From HXMU1420-13 sp965228545 (lineage in GTDB: Bacteria > Bacteroidota > Rhodothermia > Balneolales > Balneolaceae), in the NCBI GenBank assembly GCA_965228545.1, contig OZ245822.1, positions 3,472,001 to 3,536,000 on the forward strand: a stretch of 64,000 nucleotides of DNA. Direction: 5' to 3'. Below the pieces are notes generated by a model, which saw only the letters and a program-made list of their open reading frames with translations, searched no databases and was not told the DNA's origin. Shown in pieces: positions 43,562 through 53,054 of this stretch; position 1 is the first letter of the stretch; each line of letters begins with the position of its first letter. Position numbers and translations under genes: made by a program.

Positions 43562-44886
43562 GTTTAAATATTTTGATTATTGGCCAATGCACATTGCATT
43601 GGGGGAGAATGGAGTTTGGAAATATTGGTAACTATTACATTATGGAGCCATTTTTTGAAGAACTGAATACTGTATTTCCTGACCGAGAAGTGCGAACAAC
43701 ATTACAAATGTCTAGTGATTTTTGTGATAAAATGAATATAGATGTCTTACCTATGGATATTTACTATGGGTGGAACGATGTTGACCTTGAGAATGCAGAA
43801 AAAGAGTTTCAAATTGCTGAAAAATATAATAAAACAGGAATAATTGAAGAGCGTACTCCATATATCGAGCAAGTAGAATGGGCCGATATTGTAATAGATT
43901 TCAGCGGAGATATTTGGGGTGATAATGCAAACTTTCTTGGAGATGATAGATTCTTGGTTGGGTTGTATAAAGATTATGTAGCCCAATTATTTGGCAAACC
44001 TACTGTGATGTTAGCAGGTTCCCCCGGGCCATTTAAGAATACACAAACAACTAACCTCGCAAAAAAAGTGTATTCAGGCTTCAACTTGGTTACTAACAGA
44101 GAATCGATTAGTACAAATCTGTTGAAAGATTGGGGATTTGATATATCAAATACAAAAAGCTTAGTTTGCCCATCGTTTTTGTTTAAGTCAGATAGTTCGT
44201 TAAATATTAATGAAGTTTTTAATAACGAACAGATACCACTTAAGGATAGAAAAAAAGCCGGATTTATTTTATGTGGTTGGAATTTCGAACAGGGGCCTTT
44301 TGATAAATGGCCCAGAGAAGATTCTGACTACTCCAAATTTGCTGAAACTATTGAGTATATGATTCATGAATTACACTTAGATGTAATTTTGATGTCTCAT
44401 TCTAATGGCTTCCCAATCCCGCCTAAGCAGTTTCAATTGTTACATGGTCGCGACTACCCAATAATTAAACAATTACAAAAAGTACTAGTTGCAAGAGGTA
44501 TCACTGAGCACATTTATTCTTTGGATGGCGTTTATGATGCATGGCAGACAAAAGCTATTATTGGAAATTTCGATTTATTGGTTAGCGGCAGAGTTCATGG
44601 TGCAATTGCCGGCCTTTCACAAGCAGTACCAACTGTTATAATTGACTATGGGCACGAACCTAAAGCGCACAAACTCAAAGGTTTTGCTCAAGTTGCACAA
44701 GTCGAAGAATTTGTGGCAAATCCAACCGATGTACATTCACTGAAAGAGAAAGTGAACCTTGCATGGACTCATTCAGATTCCATAAGAAAAACCTTAAATG
44801 ATAGGTTGCCAACTTTATCATCTGCAATTAGGCAGAATTTCGAATTAACTAAACAAGCAATAAATGAAAGCAATCAGAAACCCTAA
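43558..44886 (+). CDS. Polysaccharide pyruvyl transferase family protein
   Basis: A 442-residue cytoplasmic protein of the polysaccharide pyruvyl transferase family (CsaB/WcaK-like). It begins LNILIIGQCTLHWGRMEFGNIGNYYI. Near residue 100 it has ADIVIDFSGDIWGDN, and near residue 340 it has DLLVSGRVHGAIAGLSQAVPTVIIDY. The SGR.H.AI..LS block is the family signature. It would put a ketal pyruvate on a sugar, giving negative charge, but some family members have other roles. It overlaps the ATP-grasp gene by 4 bases and the formyltransferase by 23. Confidence 0.85.
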   Translation: MSLNILIIGQCTLHWGRMEFGNIGNYYIMEPFFEELNTVFPDREVRTTLQMSSDFCDKMNIDVLPMDIYYGWNDVDLENAEKEFQIAEKYNKTGIIEERTPYIEQVEWADIVIDFSGDIWGDNANFLGDDRFLVGLYKDYVAQLFGKPTVMLAGSPGPFKNTQTTNLAKKVYSGFNLVTNRESISTNLLKDWGFDISNTKSLVCPSFLFKSDSSLNINEVFNNEQIPLKDRKKAGFILCGWNFEQGPFDKWPREDSDYSKFAETIEYMIHELHLDVILMSHSNGFPIPPKQFQLLHGRDYPIIKQLQKVLVARGITEHIYSLDGVYDAWQTKAIIGNFDLLVSGRVHGAIAGLSQAVPTVIIDYGHEPKAHKLKGFAQVAQVEEFVANPTDVHSLKEKVNLAWTHSDSIRKTLNDRLPTLSSAIRQNFELTKQAINESNQKP

Positions 44887-45508
44887 GTTTGCTTTTTACT
44901 TCTCAGGTAATGGGGGAAGGTTCAGAAAAATTCTAGAAAATAAATTACCTGATCACACTGCGTTAGTAATAAGTGACAGTGAAAAAAATAGTGATTTAAG
45001 TAAAACACTAAGAGCTTTAGACATCGCCTTTTATTGTTTTGATTATAATGAACTGACATCAGAAGATAGAAACAAAGAGCTTTCTGATATTCTCCTATCG
45101 CAGTTTAAATCATATGATATTGATTATTGTTTTTGCTTTGGCGATCACATTTTAAAAGGGCAATTATTAATAGACTACAACCACCGGATTATCAATTTTC
45201 ATCCCTCCATTCTACCGGCTTACAAAGGTAGAATGGCAATTGATCAAGCATTGGAGAATAATGAACAGATTCTTGGGAATACTGCACATTTTTTAACTGA
45301 AGCTTTAGATGGTGGCCCCATTATTATGCAGAATATTGTTCATAGAAAAAGATTTGATGAGTTCGGATATGAAGGAATCTTAGATCAGCAAATACAAATG
45401 GTTAGTAAAATCAGCCAATTACTAAAACTTGATAAAATAAAGGTTGTAGGAGATAAAGTAGAAATTCTAGATGCCAATTATAATCAAGGTCACTTTTATC
45501 CCTCCTAA
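44864..45508 (+). CDS. Formyltransferase-fold enzyme (probable sugar N-formyltransferase)
   Basis: A 214-residue protein of the methionyl-tRNA/GART formyltransferase fold. The catalytic set is visible: IINFHPSILPAYKG provides Asn and His, and EALDGGPIIMQ provides Asp. It lacks the C-terminal domain of tRNA formyltransferases, so a small-molecule target is likely. In a cluster with a DegT aminotransferase the natural reading is N-formylation of an amino sugar using 10-formyl-THF (inference). It overlaps the pyruvyl transferase gene by 23 bases and is followed by the GT2 gene after 2 bases. Confidence 0.82.
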   Translation: MKAIRNPKFAFYFSGNGGRFRKILENKLPDHTALVISDSEKNSDLSKTLRALDIAFYCFDYNELTSEDRNKELSDILLSQFKSYDIDYCFCFGDHILKGQLLIDYNHRIINFHPSILPAYKGRMAIDQALENNEQILGNTAHFLTEALDGGPIIMQNIVHRKRFDEFGYEGILDQQIQMVSKISQLLKLDKIKVVGDKVEILDANYNQGHFYPS

Positions 45509-45510
45509 TC

Positions 45511-46413
45511 ATGGAAAGGCCAATAGTTACAATTTGTTGTATTACCTATAACCATGAAGCGTATGTAGAAGAATGCATTGATGGGTTTTTAAAGCAACAA
45601 ACCTCTTTTAACTTTGAAGTAATAATTCATGATGATGCATCAACCGATGCAACGCAAAAAATCATTAAAAACAAAGTAGGTAGCGATCAAAGTTTTAATC
45701 TTATCCTACGAAAGGAAAATTTAAAATCTAAAGGAGTTGCAATTTTTCCTCTGCTCTATAAAAAAGCTAAAGGTAAATATATAGCAATTTGTGAAGGAGA
45801 TGATTTTTGGAATGATCCACATAAACTACAAAAGCAGTTTGATGTCATGGAAGCAAATCCTGATTGCTCAGTTTGTTTTACATCTTCGCATTATCAGTAT
45901 GAATTAAATCCGGCAAAAAACCATGTTTATTATCCTAATTCAGAAACAAAAAAGCGAATCTATGAACTGAAGGATATTATCGACAAACCAGGTGATTTCA
46001 TGACAACTGCTTCTTTATTCTTTAAAAAAAAACTAGTTGTTGATTTACCGGAATGGTTATTAACTGCTCCAGTTGGTGATTTGCCTTTATCATTATATCT
46101 AGCATCAAAAGGATCTATAATATATTTACCCGATACAACCTGTACATATAGGTTGATGGCTGAAAGTTCTTGGAGCAAGAGCATGACGTTTGCCAAAAGG
46201 AAACGGTTTATTGATTTATTAATCAAAATGTATGCTGATTTTAATGAATACTCGAATTATGAGTATGAGAGGTTACTAAAAAGAAGAATAAATTTAATCT
46301 TAAAAAGCCACAAAAAAGCTGTTATAAAAAGTAGAATGGCCCGATTTATACCGCTTTCATTCATCCGACTAATTTCGCCTACTCTAGCCAAGCGTATCGA
46401 ATATTTTAAGTAA
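45511..46413 (+). CDS. Family 2 glycosyltransferase
   Basis: A 300-residue GT-A enzyme. It starts PIVTICCITYNHEAYVEECIDG and has IHDDASTDATQKI, a nucleotide-binding acidic motif. CEGDDFWND is the DXD-like metal site. The C-terminus is basic with no clear membrane helix. Sugar donor and acceptor are unknown. It is the last gene of the plus-strand glycan operon. The next gene converges from the other strand after 26 bases. This operon's second half looks more AT-rich than its surroundings by eye, consistent with lateral acquisition. Confidence 0.9.
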   Translation: MERPIVTICCITYNHEAYVEECIDGFLKQQTSFNFEVIIHDDASTDATQKIIKNKVGSDQSFNLILRKENLKSKGVAIFPLLYKKAKGKYIAICEGDDFWNDPHKLQKQFDVMEANPDCSVCFTSSHYQYELNPAKNHVYYPNSETKKRIYELKDIIDKPGDFMTTASLFFKKKLVVDLPEWLLTAPVGDLPLSLYLASKGSIIYLPDTTCTYRLMAESSWSKSMTFAKRKRFIDLLIKMYADFNEYSNYEYERLLKRRINLILKSHKKAVIKSRMARFIPLSFIRLISPTLAKRIEYFK

Positions 46414-46439
46414 AAGTGAAGGTGGTAAGCCTAACTAAG

Positions 46440-47528
46440 TCAGGCTAAATAGTTGTAAATAATATCTTTTAGCCGACTCTTTCTTTGTTCTATCGAATAA
46501 TTATCTACGATGTATTTCCTACACTTCTCTCTATTATTCGAGGCAGTTTCATGCGCTTTTTTAACTAATTCGGCTATTAAAGTAGGGTCGGGCTTTTCTG
46601 CAACATAACCGGTTTGTTCGATTACTGAGGGAATTCCAAATACGGCACTTCCTATCGGGATACAGCCGCATATCATGGCTTCACAAAGTACATTTGGCAG
46701 CCCTTCAACTCGCGAAAGTTGAAGATATACCGACGAGTGTTGGTATAAATCAACGAGCTTTTCGCGATCCATTGGAGGGATGAGCGTTACGTTGTTGGGG
46801 ATGGCATAGATTGCTCTAAAATCAGGCTCAAACGATTTCGATAGTCCAACAATTTGAAACTCGAAATCGGGAAGTAACTCTGCTGTGGCAAGTACATAAT
46901 CCCAGCCTTTAATAAGAGCCGTTCTACTATCAGAAACCATGCCTACTGTAGTTACAACAGGTTTTCTTGCTGTTAATCCTGAGCTCCACATTTGATGAGA
47001 ATAGCCGGTAGGTAACTCTAGCCAAGAGGTGTTAACCTGTTTTAGATTGTTTTTTAAGCCATTGGGATGAGCATATTCCCAATTCTTCGAATATGGATCA
47101 CTCTCAATTAGTGTTTTATGAACCGGTAATAATAACGTACTATTTCTGATCACAAATTCCCCAAGCGGAGCTCTCCAGCTACTTGAAAACACGCCATAAT
47201 TAAGTGTCTTAATTTTGTTGCAATCGCTCCCTCCTAAAACGGTGAGCATTGGTTTTCTAAATAGTTTTGAGAATAGGGCGGGCAGAAATCCATGAAAATC
47301 TGAGAACCAACAATAAATTAAATCAGTTTTTCGAATGTGTAGAATTAACCATACAATTTGCCAAACAAAACGAGCGAATAGTTTAAAGGCATAGATGGGT
47401 TTGGGAGAAGTCTTTCGAGGATCGAAATAAAACTCACGAACGTCCATGAAATCACGCAGAATTCTAAGGTCTTCTTTAACAAATGAAGATTGCCCAAGAT
47501 GAAAAAATAAGACCCTAGGATTTTTCAT
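46440..47528 (-). CDS. Family 4-type glycosyltransferase
   Basis: A 362-residue GT-B enzyme. Near residue 268 YLQLSRVEGLPNVLCEAM gives the E-x7-E donor-binding motif. Upstream are VTTVGMVSDSRTALIKGWDYV and an N-terminal acceptor domain with a membrane-associating hydrophobic helix (FVWQIVWLILHI). It is the last gene of the minus-strand glycan operon, 5 bases after the UDP-GlcNAc epimerase. Its sugar is unknown. Confidence 0.88.
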   Translation of the reverse strand: MKNPRVLFFHLGQSSFVKEDLRILRDFMDVREFYFDPRKTSPKPIYAFKLFARFVWQIVWLILHIRKTDLIYCWFSDFHGFLPALFSKLFRKPMLTVLGGSDCNKIKTLNYGVFSSSWRAPLGEFVIRNSTLLLPVHKTLIESDPYSKNWEYAHPNGLKNNLKQVNTSWLELPTGYSHQMWSSGLTARKPVVTTVGMVSDSRTALIKGWDYVLATAELLPDFEFQIVGLSKSFEPDFRAIYAIPNNVTLIPPMDREKLVDLYQHSSVYLQLSRVEGLPNVLCEAMICGCIPIGSAVFGIPSVIEQTGYVAEKPDPTLIAELVKKAHETASNNREKCRKYIVDNYSIEQRKSRLKDIIYNYLA

Positions 47529-47533
47529 GCTAT

Positions 47534-48601
47534 CTAACCATCAAACGAAGACTTTATGGTATCTGCAATACGTTGTGCGGCTTTACCGTCTCCATATAAT
47601 GGCTGCCAATCGGAATCTGGTTTCTTAGAAACTGCAGCCTTTATTTTCTCGGAATTCGGACCTGTTAGGGTGTTCCAGCCACCGTGTAATGTTTCAACCC
47701 ATTCAGTTTCGTTTCGAACTGTTATACATTGCTTTTTCATCCAATAGGCTTCTTTCTGTAGCCCTCCGGAATCAGTGATCACTTTTGAACAATTGGCTAA
47801 TAAAATCAGCATTTTAAAATACGAAACTGGATTTATGGTAATTAAATTCTCAGGTAACTTCAGCGTTTCGATTTTACTTCGATTTCGAGGATGAACAGGC
47901 CAAACAACAGGTTTGTCTAACTTCGATAATCCGCGGATTATTGATTTAAGGTTGTGCGAATCATCGGTATTCGAGGGCCGGTGAATGGTGGCTAAATAAT
48001 ATTCGCTATGTAAGTCTGGCACCACATCATGCAGTTTGAATTTAGTATTCGCAATATTAGAGAAGGTTAGTAATGCATCGTACATAACATCGCCAACGTT
48101 ATGCACATTGCGAGATATTCCTTCGCTCTTTAGTTGATCTACACCTGCCTGGGAGGAACAAAATAAAATGGTGGAAACATGATCGGTTAAAATGCGATTT
48201 ATTTCTTCGGGCATTTGCCGGTTGAAACTTCGAAGTCCTGCTTCAACATGAATCACCGGAATGTGCAATTTTGAAGCTACAAGTGCCCCCGCTATGGTTG
48301 AATTTGTATCGCCATAAACTAACAATGCATCAGGAAGTTTGTTAATCTCTAAAAGATAAGCTTCAATTTTTTCCATCATTAAACCGGTCTGTTTTCCATG
48401 CAGACCAGAGCCGATGCCAAGATTGATACTTGGCGTCGGGATATCTAATTCATCCCAGAAAATGGTACTCATTTCATGGTCGTAGTGCTGCCCGGTGTGT
48501 ATTATCATCTCTTTGATACCAACATCAGCTATTGCTTTTGATACAACTGCAGCTTTAACAAATTGTGGACGAGCGCCCACAATAGTGAGTATATTTTTCA
48601 T
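47534..48601 (-). CDS. wecB: UDP-N-acetylglucosamine 2-epimerase (non-hydrolysing)
   Basis: A 355-residue cytoplasmic enzyme that interconverts UDP-GlcNAc and UDP-ManNAc for surface glycans. Seen: IVGARPQFVKAA at the start, HTGQHYDHEMS, VYGDTNSTIAG, HVEAGLRSFNRQMPEEINR, and VITDSGGLQKEAYW. All match non-hydrolysing epimerases. It overlaps the preceding GT gene by 4 bases. The name wecB fits the family; the exact glycan is not known. Confidence 0.94.
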   Translation of the reverse strand: MKNILTIVGARPQFVKAAVVSKAIADVGIKEMIIHTGQHYDHEMSTIFWDELDIPTPSINLGIGSGLHGKQTGLMMEKIEAYLLEINKLPDALLVYGDTNSTIAGALVASKLHIPVIHVEAGLRSFNRQMPEEINRILTDHVSTILFCSSQAGVDQLKSEGISRNVHNVGDVMYDALLTFSNIANTKFKLHDVVPDLHSEYYLATIHRPSNTDDSHNLKSIIRGLSKLDKPVVWPVHPRNRSKIETLKLPENLITINPVSYFKMLILLANCSKVITDSGGLQKEAYWMKKQCITVRNETEWVETLHGGWNTLTGPNSEKIKAAVSKKPDSDWQPLYGDGKAAQRIADTIKSSFDG

Positions 48602-49902
48602 AACAAAGAGCGTAGATTTTGAGCCAAAGTACCAGTTAAGTTTTTCCTAGAATACTGATCTGCATGCGAGTTGGTATACAAATCCTTCCCATTTTTCCAG
48701 GCATCGAAAATAGTTTCAAATTGTTCTTTCAAACCTTGTTTGTCATTATATAAGTGAATTGAGCTCGAATTTGAAGATTCCCTTAAAAGCTCAGAAGCAT
48801 CGCCGTGTACGGGTGTAATACATACGATGGGTCTTTTGGCAGCCAAATACTCAAACAATTTACCGGTTAATAGCAAAGCGGCATTTGGCGTATTATTAAT
48901 TATTAGAAGTAGAGCTTCTGAAGATTGTTCTACGTTAATAATCTGGTCATGAGGCACATACTCTTTAAACTGAACAAGGTGAGAAAGCTTTTTTTGATGT
49001 ACGAGTTCTATGATCGAAGCATCGACCTTGCCAATTAATTGTAGCCTGAAACGCTGATTAAACTCAGTATTTTCGTCGGCAAGTTCGCGCAGGGCTTCCC
49101 AGATGATTTGTGGATTTCGGGTTGGAGTCATCATGCCTACATGAGAAATCGTACAAAATTCATTAGGTTTATAATCAAAATCCGGAAAATCTTCGGCATC
49201 AAAACCGTTTGGTATTACACTAATCTCCGTATCCGTAATTTCAGAGAACTCCATTTTCATTGTGTTACTAACCACTGTTAGTTTATCTGCCGCGGTTAAT
49301 ACGTTTTTCTCTAAACGATGATGTTTTCTTCGGGCAAATGAGGAAAGATTTAGATCTTCAAAAAAATCGATGTTAGTCCATGGATCTCGAAAATCGGCTA
49401 ACCACGGGGTGCCTGTTTTTTCTGATACATGTTGCGCTATTAAATGCAATGAATGCGGAGGCCCGGTAGAAACAATTACATCTACAGGATTACTGGAAAT
49501 ATAGTTTGTGAGAAACCGAACTGAGTGGGCTATCCAAAATTTGCGTGCATCAGGGATAAACAAATTGCCACGAATCCATACCGATATATCATGAAATATA
49601 GAACGCTCATTGCCGCTTTTCATTAGTGCAGAACCGAGCTTCTCGTCTTTTTTAAGCCCTACGAATTTTTTATAAAGCTGATAAGGTTCCCATATAGGTT
49701 GTTTAATAACCGAAACTTCGTTGGGAATGTCGTGCAACAAAGAATGGTCTATAGCAGGGCGCTCAGGATTTGAAGGTGTATATACGATGGGGCTCCATCC
49801 AAAATCAGGTAGATATTTACAAAACTTGACCCACCTTTGTACCCCCGAACCACCACTAGGCGGCCAGTAATAAGTAATGATTAATACTTTTTTTTTACTC
49901 AC
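48598..49902 (-). CDS. Family 4 glycosyltransferase (WcaI-like)
   Basis: A 434-residue GT-B enzyme. It begins KKVLIITYYWPPSGGSGVQRW with the glycine-rich loop of GT4 enzymes. DLRDPW-like WLADFRDPWTN, and the C-terminal LTGKLFEYLAAKRPIVCI with its donor-site Glu, follow. It sits between YfhO (8-base overlap) and wecB (4-base overlap). Donor and acceptor are unknown. Confidence 0.9.
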   Translation of the reverse strand: MSKKKVLIITYYWPPSGGSGVQRWVKFCKYLPDFGWSPIVYTPSNPERPAIDHSLLHDIPNEVSVIKQPIWEPYQLYKKFVGLKKDEKLGSALMKSGNERSIFHDISVWIRGNLFIPDARKFWIAHSVRFLTNYISSNPVDVIVSTGPPHSLHLIAQHVSEKTGTPWLADFRDPWTNIDFFEDLNLSSFARRKHHRLEKNVLTAADKLTVVSNTMKMEFSEITDTEISVIPNGFDAEDFPDFDYKPNEFCTISHVGMMTPTRNPQIIWEALRELADENTEFNQRFRLQLIGKVDASIIELVHQKKLSHLVQFKEYVPHDQIINVEQSSEALLLIINNTPNAALLLTGKLFEYLAAKRPIVCITPVHGDASELLRESSNSSSIHLYNDKQGLKEQFETIFDAWKNGKDLYTNSHADQYSRKNLTGTLAQNLRSLL

Positions 49903-52342
49903 TATCTTTAGAATTGGTAAATCTTTTGACTACCAAAAACGCTGCTAATGAAAGCTGAAATATCAACGACATCCAGGATAGTTTTACCCCGGTATAAAAA
50001 GCAGATGGTTGGAAGTCTAATTCCAGGGTATGGTCTCCGGCTGGAATCTGAAACCCTCTTAATAGATAGTTAGTTTTATAAATGGGGATTTCCTCTCCAT
50101 TAAGTAAGGCAACCCATCCATCGGGGTAGTAAATCTCACTTAGTACTAAAAAACCGGCAGTTTTTCTGGAAATTTGCAAAGTCATTTCGGCACCGGTGTA
50201 AGAAATAATTTCGACACTAGCAGTGGAATCAGGAATTATTTCTGGTGAAAAGCCTTCAACTATTGCAGTGCGAGAAAAATCTAACCTTCCCGGAGATAAA
50301 TATGCGTAGGCTTCGTTTGGATCATCAACTGAAATAGTTTGTTCAACGAAAAATGCTTTTGGTAGCACATTTTCTATTTCATAAACAACTCCATTGTTTC
50401 CGGAGTAAACAGGTATAACTCCCGGAATCTGAAGTCCGGGATTATAGGTAATATATTTGGTGTTTAGAACTGCCAGCAGATCAAGATTTATGCCAAATGG
50501 GCCGCCAAACATTGGCTCTCCCGATTTCATAATTACATCTTGGGCTAGCGCTAGTTTTGCACCAGAATAACCTCCCAAAGAAGGGTAGAAATAGGAAGGA
50601 ATAGCATTTGAATATGGATTATCTAGTAAAGGAAAAACCCGATATGGGTATGCTCCATTATCAGCCAGTATGTTTTCCTGTATGAAGGTGTCGAGCGGGC
50701 GACGTTGGCTTTCAATCAAACGCATTGCATTCGCATTATTTGCCACAAACTTGGTTTCATCCATGTAGCGCTGCCCTACAGAAATCATATCAACTGCTGT
50801 AATAAGAATTACGCCTATAGATAGTATTGAGGCCGATATCTTTTTCGAGATGTAGGCATAAGTAAAGCCAAACCCAATGAACAGGAATACCGCTAATCGA
50901 AACAAATCGGCATTGGCTTTTTCCATTCTTGTAGGCACAAATTGATTTTGAACGATACTTCTTGCACGGTCGAGTACTTGCGGATTATTGGCCGGTAATT
51001 GATTCTGTTGTGCGATCTGAGCCGCAATATTTTCAACTTCACCTAAGCGAGTAAAATCGAAACTTTTTATTGTTACAAACAGAAGCACGAATACACCAAC
51101 AACAAGACCTGCAATCGGGTATAGTTTTTTGATAGATAGCTTATTTTCGCCAACCCAATCTATCAAAGACTCTAACCCGAATACTGCTACAATGGAAAAA
51201 CAAAATGATGTGACAACCAGCCAAGTTTCAGGTGCTCGGAATTTGTCGAAGAAGGGGATGTAGTTAAATGCTAGTTTATTTAAAAGTGCGAAGTTTCCTC
51301 CCCACGAAAATAAAATGGCTAGTAATCCAACTCCTAAAAAAATGTACATCACTTTTTGGCGAACTCGAAACAATGCAATCAGCATAAAAAACAAGGCCAA
51401 TGCACCCAAATAATGGGGGCCAGATGTACCTGATTTGGGGCCCCAATAATCTGGTGAGGCACCGCCAAATAAATTTGGTACAGCAAGCGTAAGTGTTTCG
51501 GTTTTCCCTTGGCTCCATGCAAACGCGTAATTAGTATCAAGTCCGGTAGTGCCCGTAAGATCAGATCCGCCGCGAATACTGTGTGGTGCATAACTCTGTT
51601 GGAAAAGAGTAACTTCTGCATTGTTGAGTATTCCCATCACTCCGCCAATCACTAATATCGCAGTAATTACTCCCCATTTTTTTACTTCCGAATTTCTTAG
51701 CCATTGTATGCTATCATAAATCCAAAGTGCACCTATCAGAAACATAAAGTAATAGGTAATCTGCGGATGTCCGGCTCGTACTTCTAATGCAAAGGCAGCA
51801 GTAAATAAAAGCAGACCGGCTATTTGTTTAGGTGTTCGGGTTATAAGCCAATATCCTGCGATTGTCCAGGGTACGAAAGCTAAGGTGAAAAATTTCGATG
51901 TATGCCCGGCCATTATTATGATAGGGAAATAAGTAGTTAACCCGTATAACAAGCTTCCAAAAACCGCCGTGAGAGGCCGAAACCCCATCAATATTAACAA
52001 TACGTACATTCCCAATAACATTACCCAATACTGCAACGCCGGGTAAATTTTATGGAAATAATTGGTAAGACTGTCTAAGTGAGGAACTTGTTTTTGAACG
52101 GAAACTACTACCGCCGGCATCCCACCAAACATGTTGTTAACCCAAAGTGGTTCCTCACCAAACTGTTCGCGGTATTCAATTACCGATTCGGCACCAGCCC
52201 GCCATTGGGTGATGTCGTGCCGCTGAATTTCTTTCCCACCCAGTGTGGTTTGGAAAAAAAGCACTAGTGGAATGATGAATAGGATAGCAACAGAAACAAT
52301 ATGTTGCCATTTTGTGGGCATGCGGTAGAAAAAATCGGACAT
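49895..52342 (-). CDS. YfhO family membrane glycosyltransferase-like protein
   Basis: An 815-residue protein with many membrane helices and large extracytoplasmic loops, matching the YfhO family (GT-C-like fold). The first loop contains KEIQRHDITQWRAGAESV and NNMFGGMPAVV. The C-terminus has FLVLSEIYYPDGW and a last helix before the stop. Firmicute YfhO proteins decorate wall or lipid-linked polymers with sugars; the role here is open. It lies between gatC (11-base gap) and a GT4 gene (8-base overlap). Confidence 0.88.
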   Translation of the reverse strand: MSDFFYRMPTKWQHIVSVAILFIIPLVLFFQTTLGGKEIQRHDITQWRAGAESVIEYREQFGEEPLWVNNMFGGMPAVVVSVQKQVPHLDSLTNYFHKIYPALQYWVMLLGMYVLLILMGFRPLTAVFGSLLYGLTTYFPIIIMAGHTSKFFTLAFVPWTIAGYWLITRTPKQIAGLLLFTAAFALEVRAGHPQITYYFMFLIGALWIYDSIQWLRNSEVKKWGVITAILVIGGVMGILNNAEVTLFQQSYAPHSIRGGSDLTGTTGLDTNYAFAWSQGKTETLTLAVPNLFGGASPDYWGPKSGTSGPHYLGALALFFMLIALFRVRQKVMYIFLGVGLLAILFSWGGNFALLNKLAFNYIPFFDKFRAPETWLVVTSFCFSIVAVFGLESLIDWVGENKLSIKKLYPIAGLVVGVFVLLFVTIKSFDFTRLGEVENIAAQIAQQNQLPANNPQVLDRARSIVQNQFVPTRMEKANADLFRLAVFLFIGFGFTYAYISKKISASILSIGVILITAVDMISVGQRYMDETKFVANNANAMRLIESQRRPLDTFIQENILADNGAYPYRVFPLLDNPYSNAIPSYFYPSLGGYSGAKLALAQDVIMKSGEPMFGGPFGINLDLLAVLNTKYITYNPGLQIPGVIPVYSGNNGVVYEIENVLPKAFFVEQTISVDDPNEAYAYLSPGRLDFSRTAIVEGFSPEIIPDSTASVEIISYTGAEMTLQISRKTAGFLVLSEIYYPDGWVALLNGEEIPIYKTNYLLRGFQIPAGDHTLELDFQPSAFYTGVKLSWMSLIFQLSLAAFLVVKRFTNSKDSE

Positions 52343-52353
52343 GAATAGCGTTT

Positions 52354-52641
52354 TTATTCTATTACTTTTGGAACACGGAAATAGTCGGAGTCGGCATCGG
52401 GGGCATTTTTAAGTGCATCTTCGTGCGAAATCGGTGTTTTTGCCTCATCTTTCCGCAAGCGACTTTTCAGCTCTATCACATGCTCCAGTGGCTCTACGTT
52501 GGTGGTGTCGAGTTCGTTTAAAAGATCCATATATCCAAGTATATTGTTCATATCTTTGGCTAAGGAACTTACTTCTTTTTCGGTTAATTGTAATCGTGCG
52601 AGATCAGCAACGTAGCGTACTTCTTTTTCTGAAACTGACAT
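52354..52641 (-). CDS. gatC: Asp-tRNA(Asn)/Glu-tRNA(Gln) amidotransferase subunit C
   Basis: A 95-residue subunit of GatCAB, which makes Gln-tRNA(Gln) or Asn-tRNA(Asn) by transamidation. The sequence VRYVADLARLQLTEKEV, MNNILGYMDLLNELDTTNVEPL and the C-terminal DYFRVPKVIE are typical. gatA and gatB are not in this window. It is the first gene of a minus-strand unit that continues into the glycan genes, an odd partner set. Confidence 0.93.
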   Translation of the reverse strand: MSVSEKEVRYVADLARLQLTEKEVSSLAKDMNNILGYMDLLNELDTTNVEPLEHVIELKSRLRKDEAKTPISHEDALKNAPDADSDYFRVPKVIE

Positions 52642-52780
52642 ATGATGTTAAATTAATTTCGGGAAAGGTAAGAAAGATAGATCGAAAGGTTTACTGCAAA
52701 TCGGGTAAAATAAATTGTAGGTTTCTATTTCAATTTTATCAAAGCCTTGTAATATTGGTTTACACTAAATAATATGGTGT

Positions 52781-53053
52781 ATGATTAAAAAAACAGTAAC
52801 AATAAAAAACAGCACTGGTTTACATGCCAGGCCATCAGCGGCATTGGTTAAACTTGCCGGATCGTTTAAATCAGACTTCTACATCCATATGTATGGGTAT
52901 AGAGTTAATGGAAAGAGTATTCTTGGAGTAATGACCTTAGCCGCCGAACAAGGTGCAGAATTATTGTTCGAAGTATCCGGACCGGACGAAGAAAAAGCTA
53001 TGGAAGCCATTGTAAATTTGGTAGATAACAAGTTTGGCATGAGCGACGAATAG
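52781..53053 (+). CDS. ptsH: HPr phosphocarrier protein
   Basis: A 90-residue HPr with the phospho-acceptor H15 (GLHARPSA) and the regulatory S46 (GKSILGVM), which is the site HPr kinase would use. It receives phosphate from enzyme I, encoded one base downstream. It faces gatC across a 139-base divergent gap. No EII sugar permease gene is in the window, so its target here may be regulatory. Confidence 0.95.
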   Translation: MIKKTVTIKNSTGLHARPSAALVKLAGSFKSDFYIHMYGYRVNGKSILGVMTLAAEQGAELLFEVSGPDEEKAMEAIVNLVDNKFGMSDE

Positions 53054-53054
53054 C

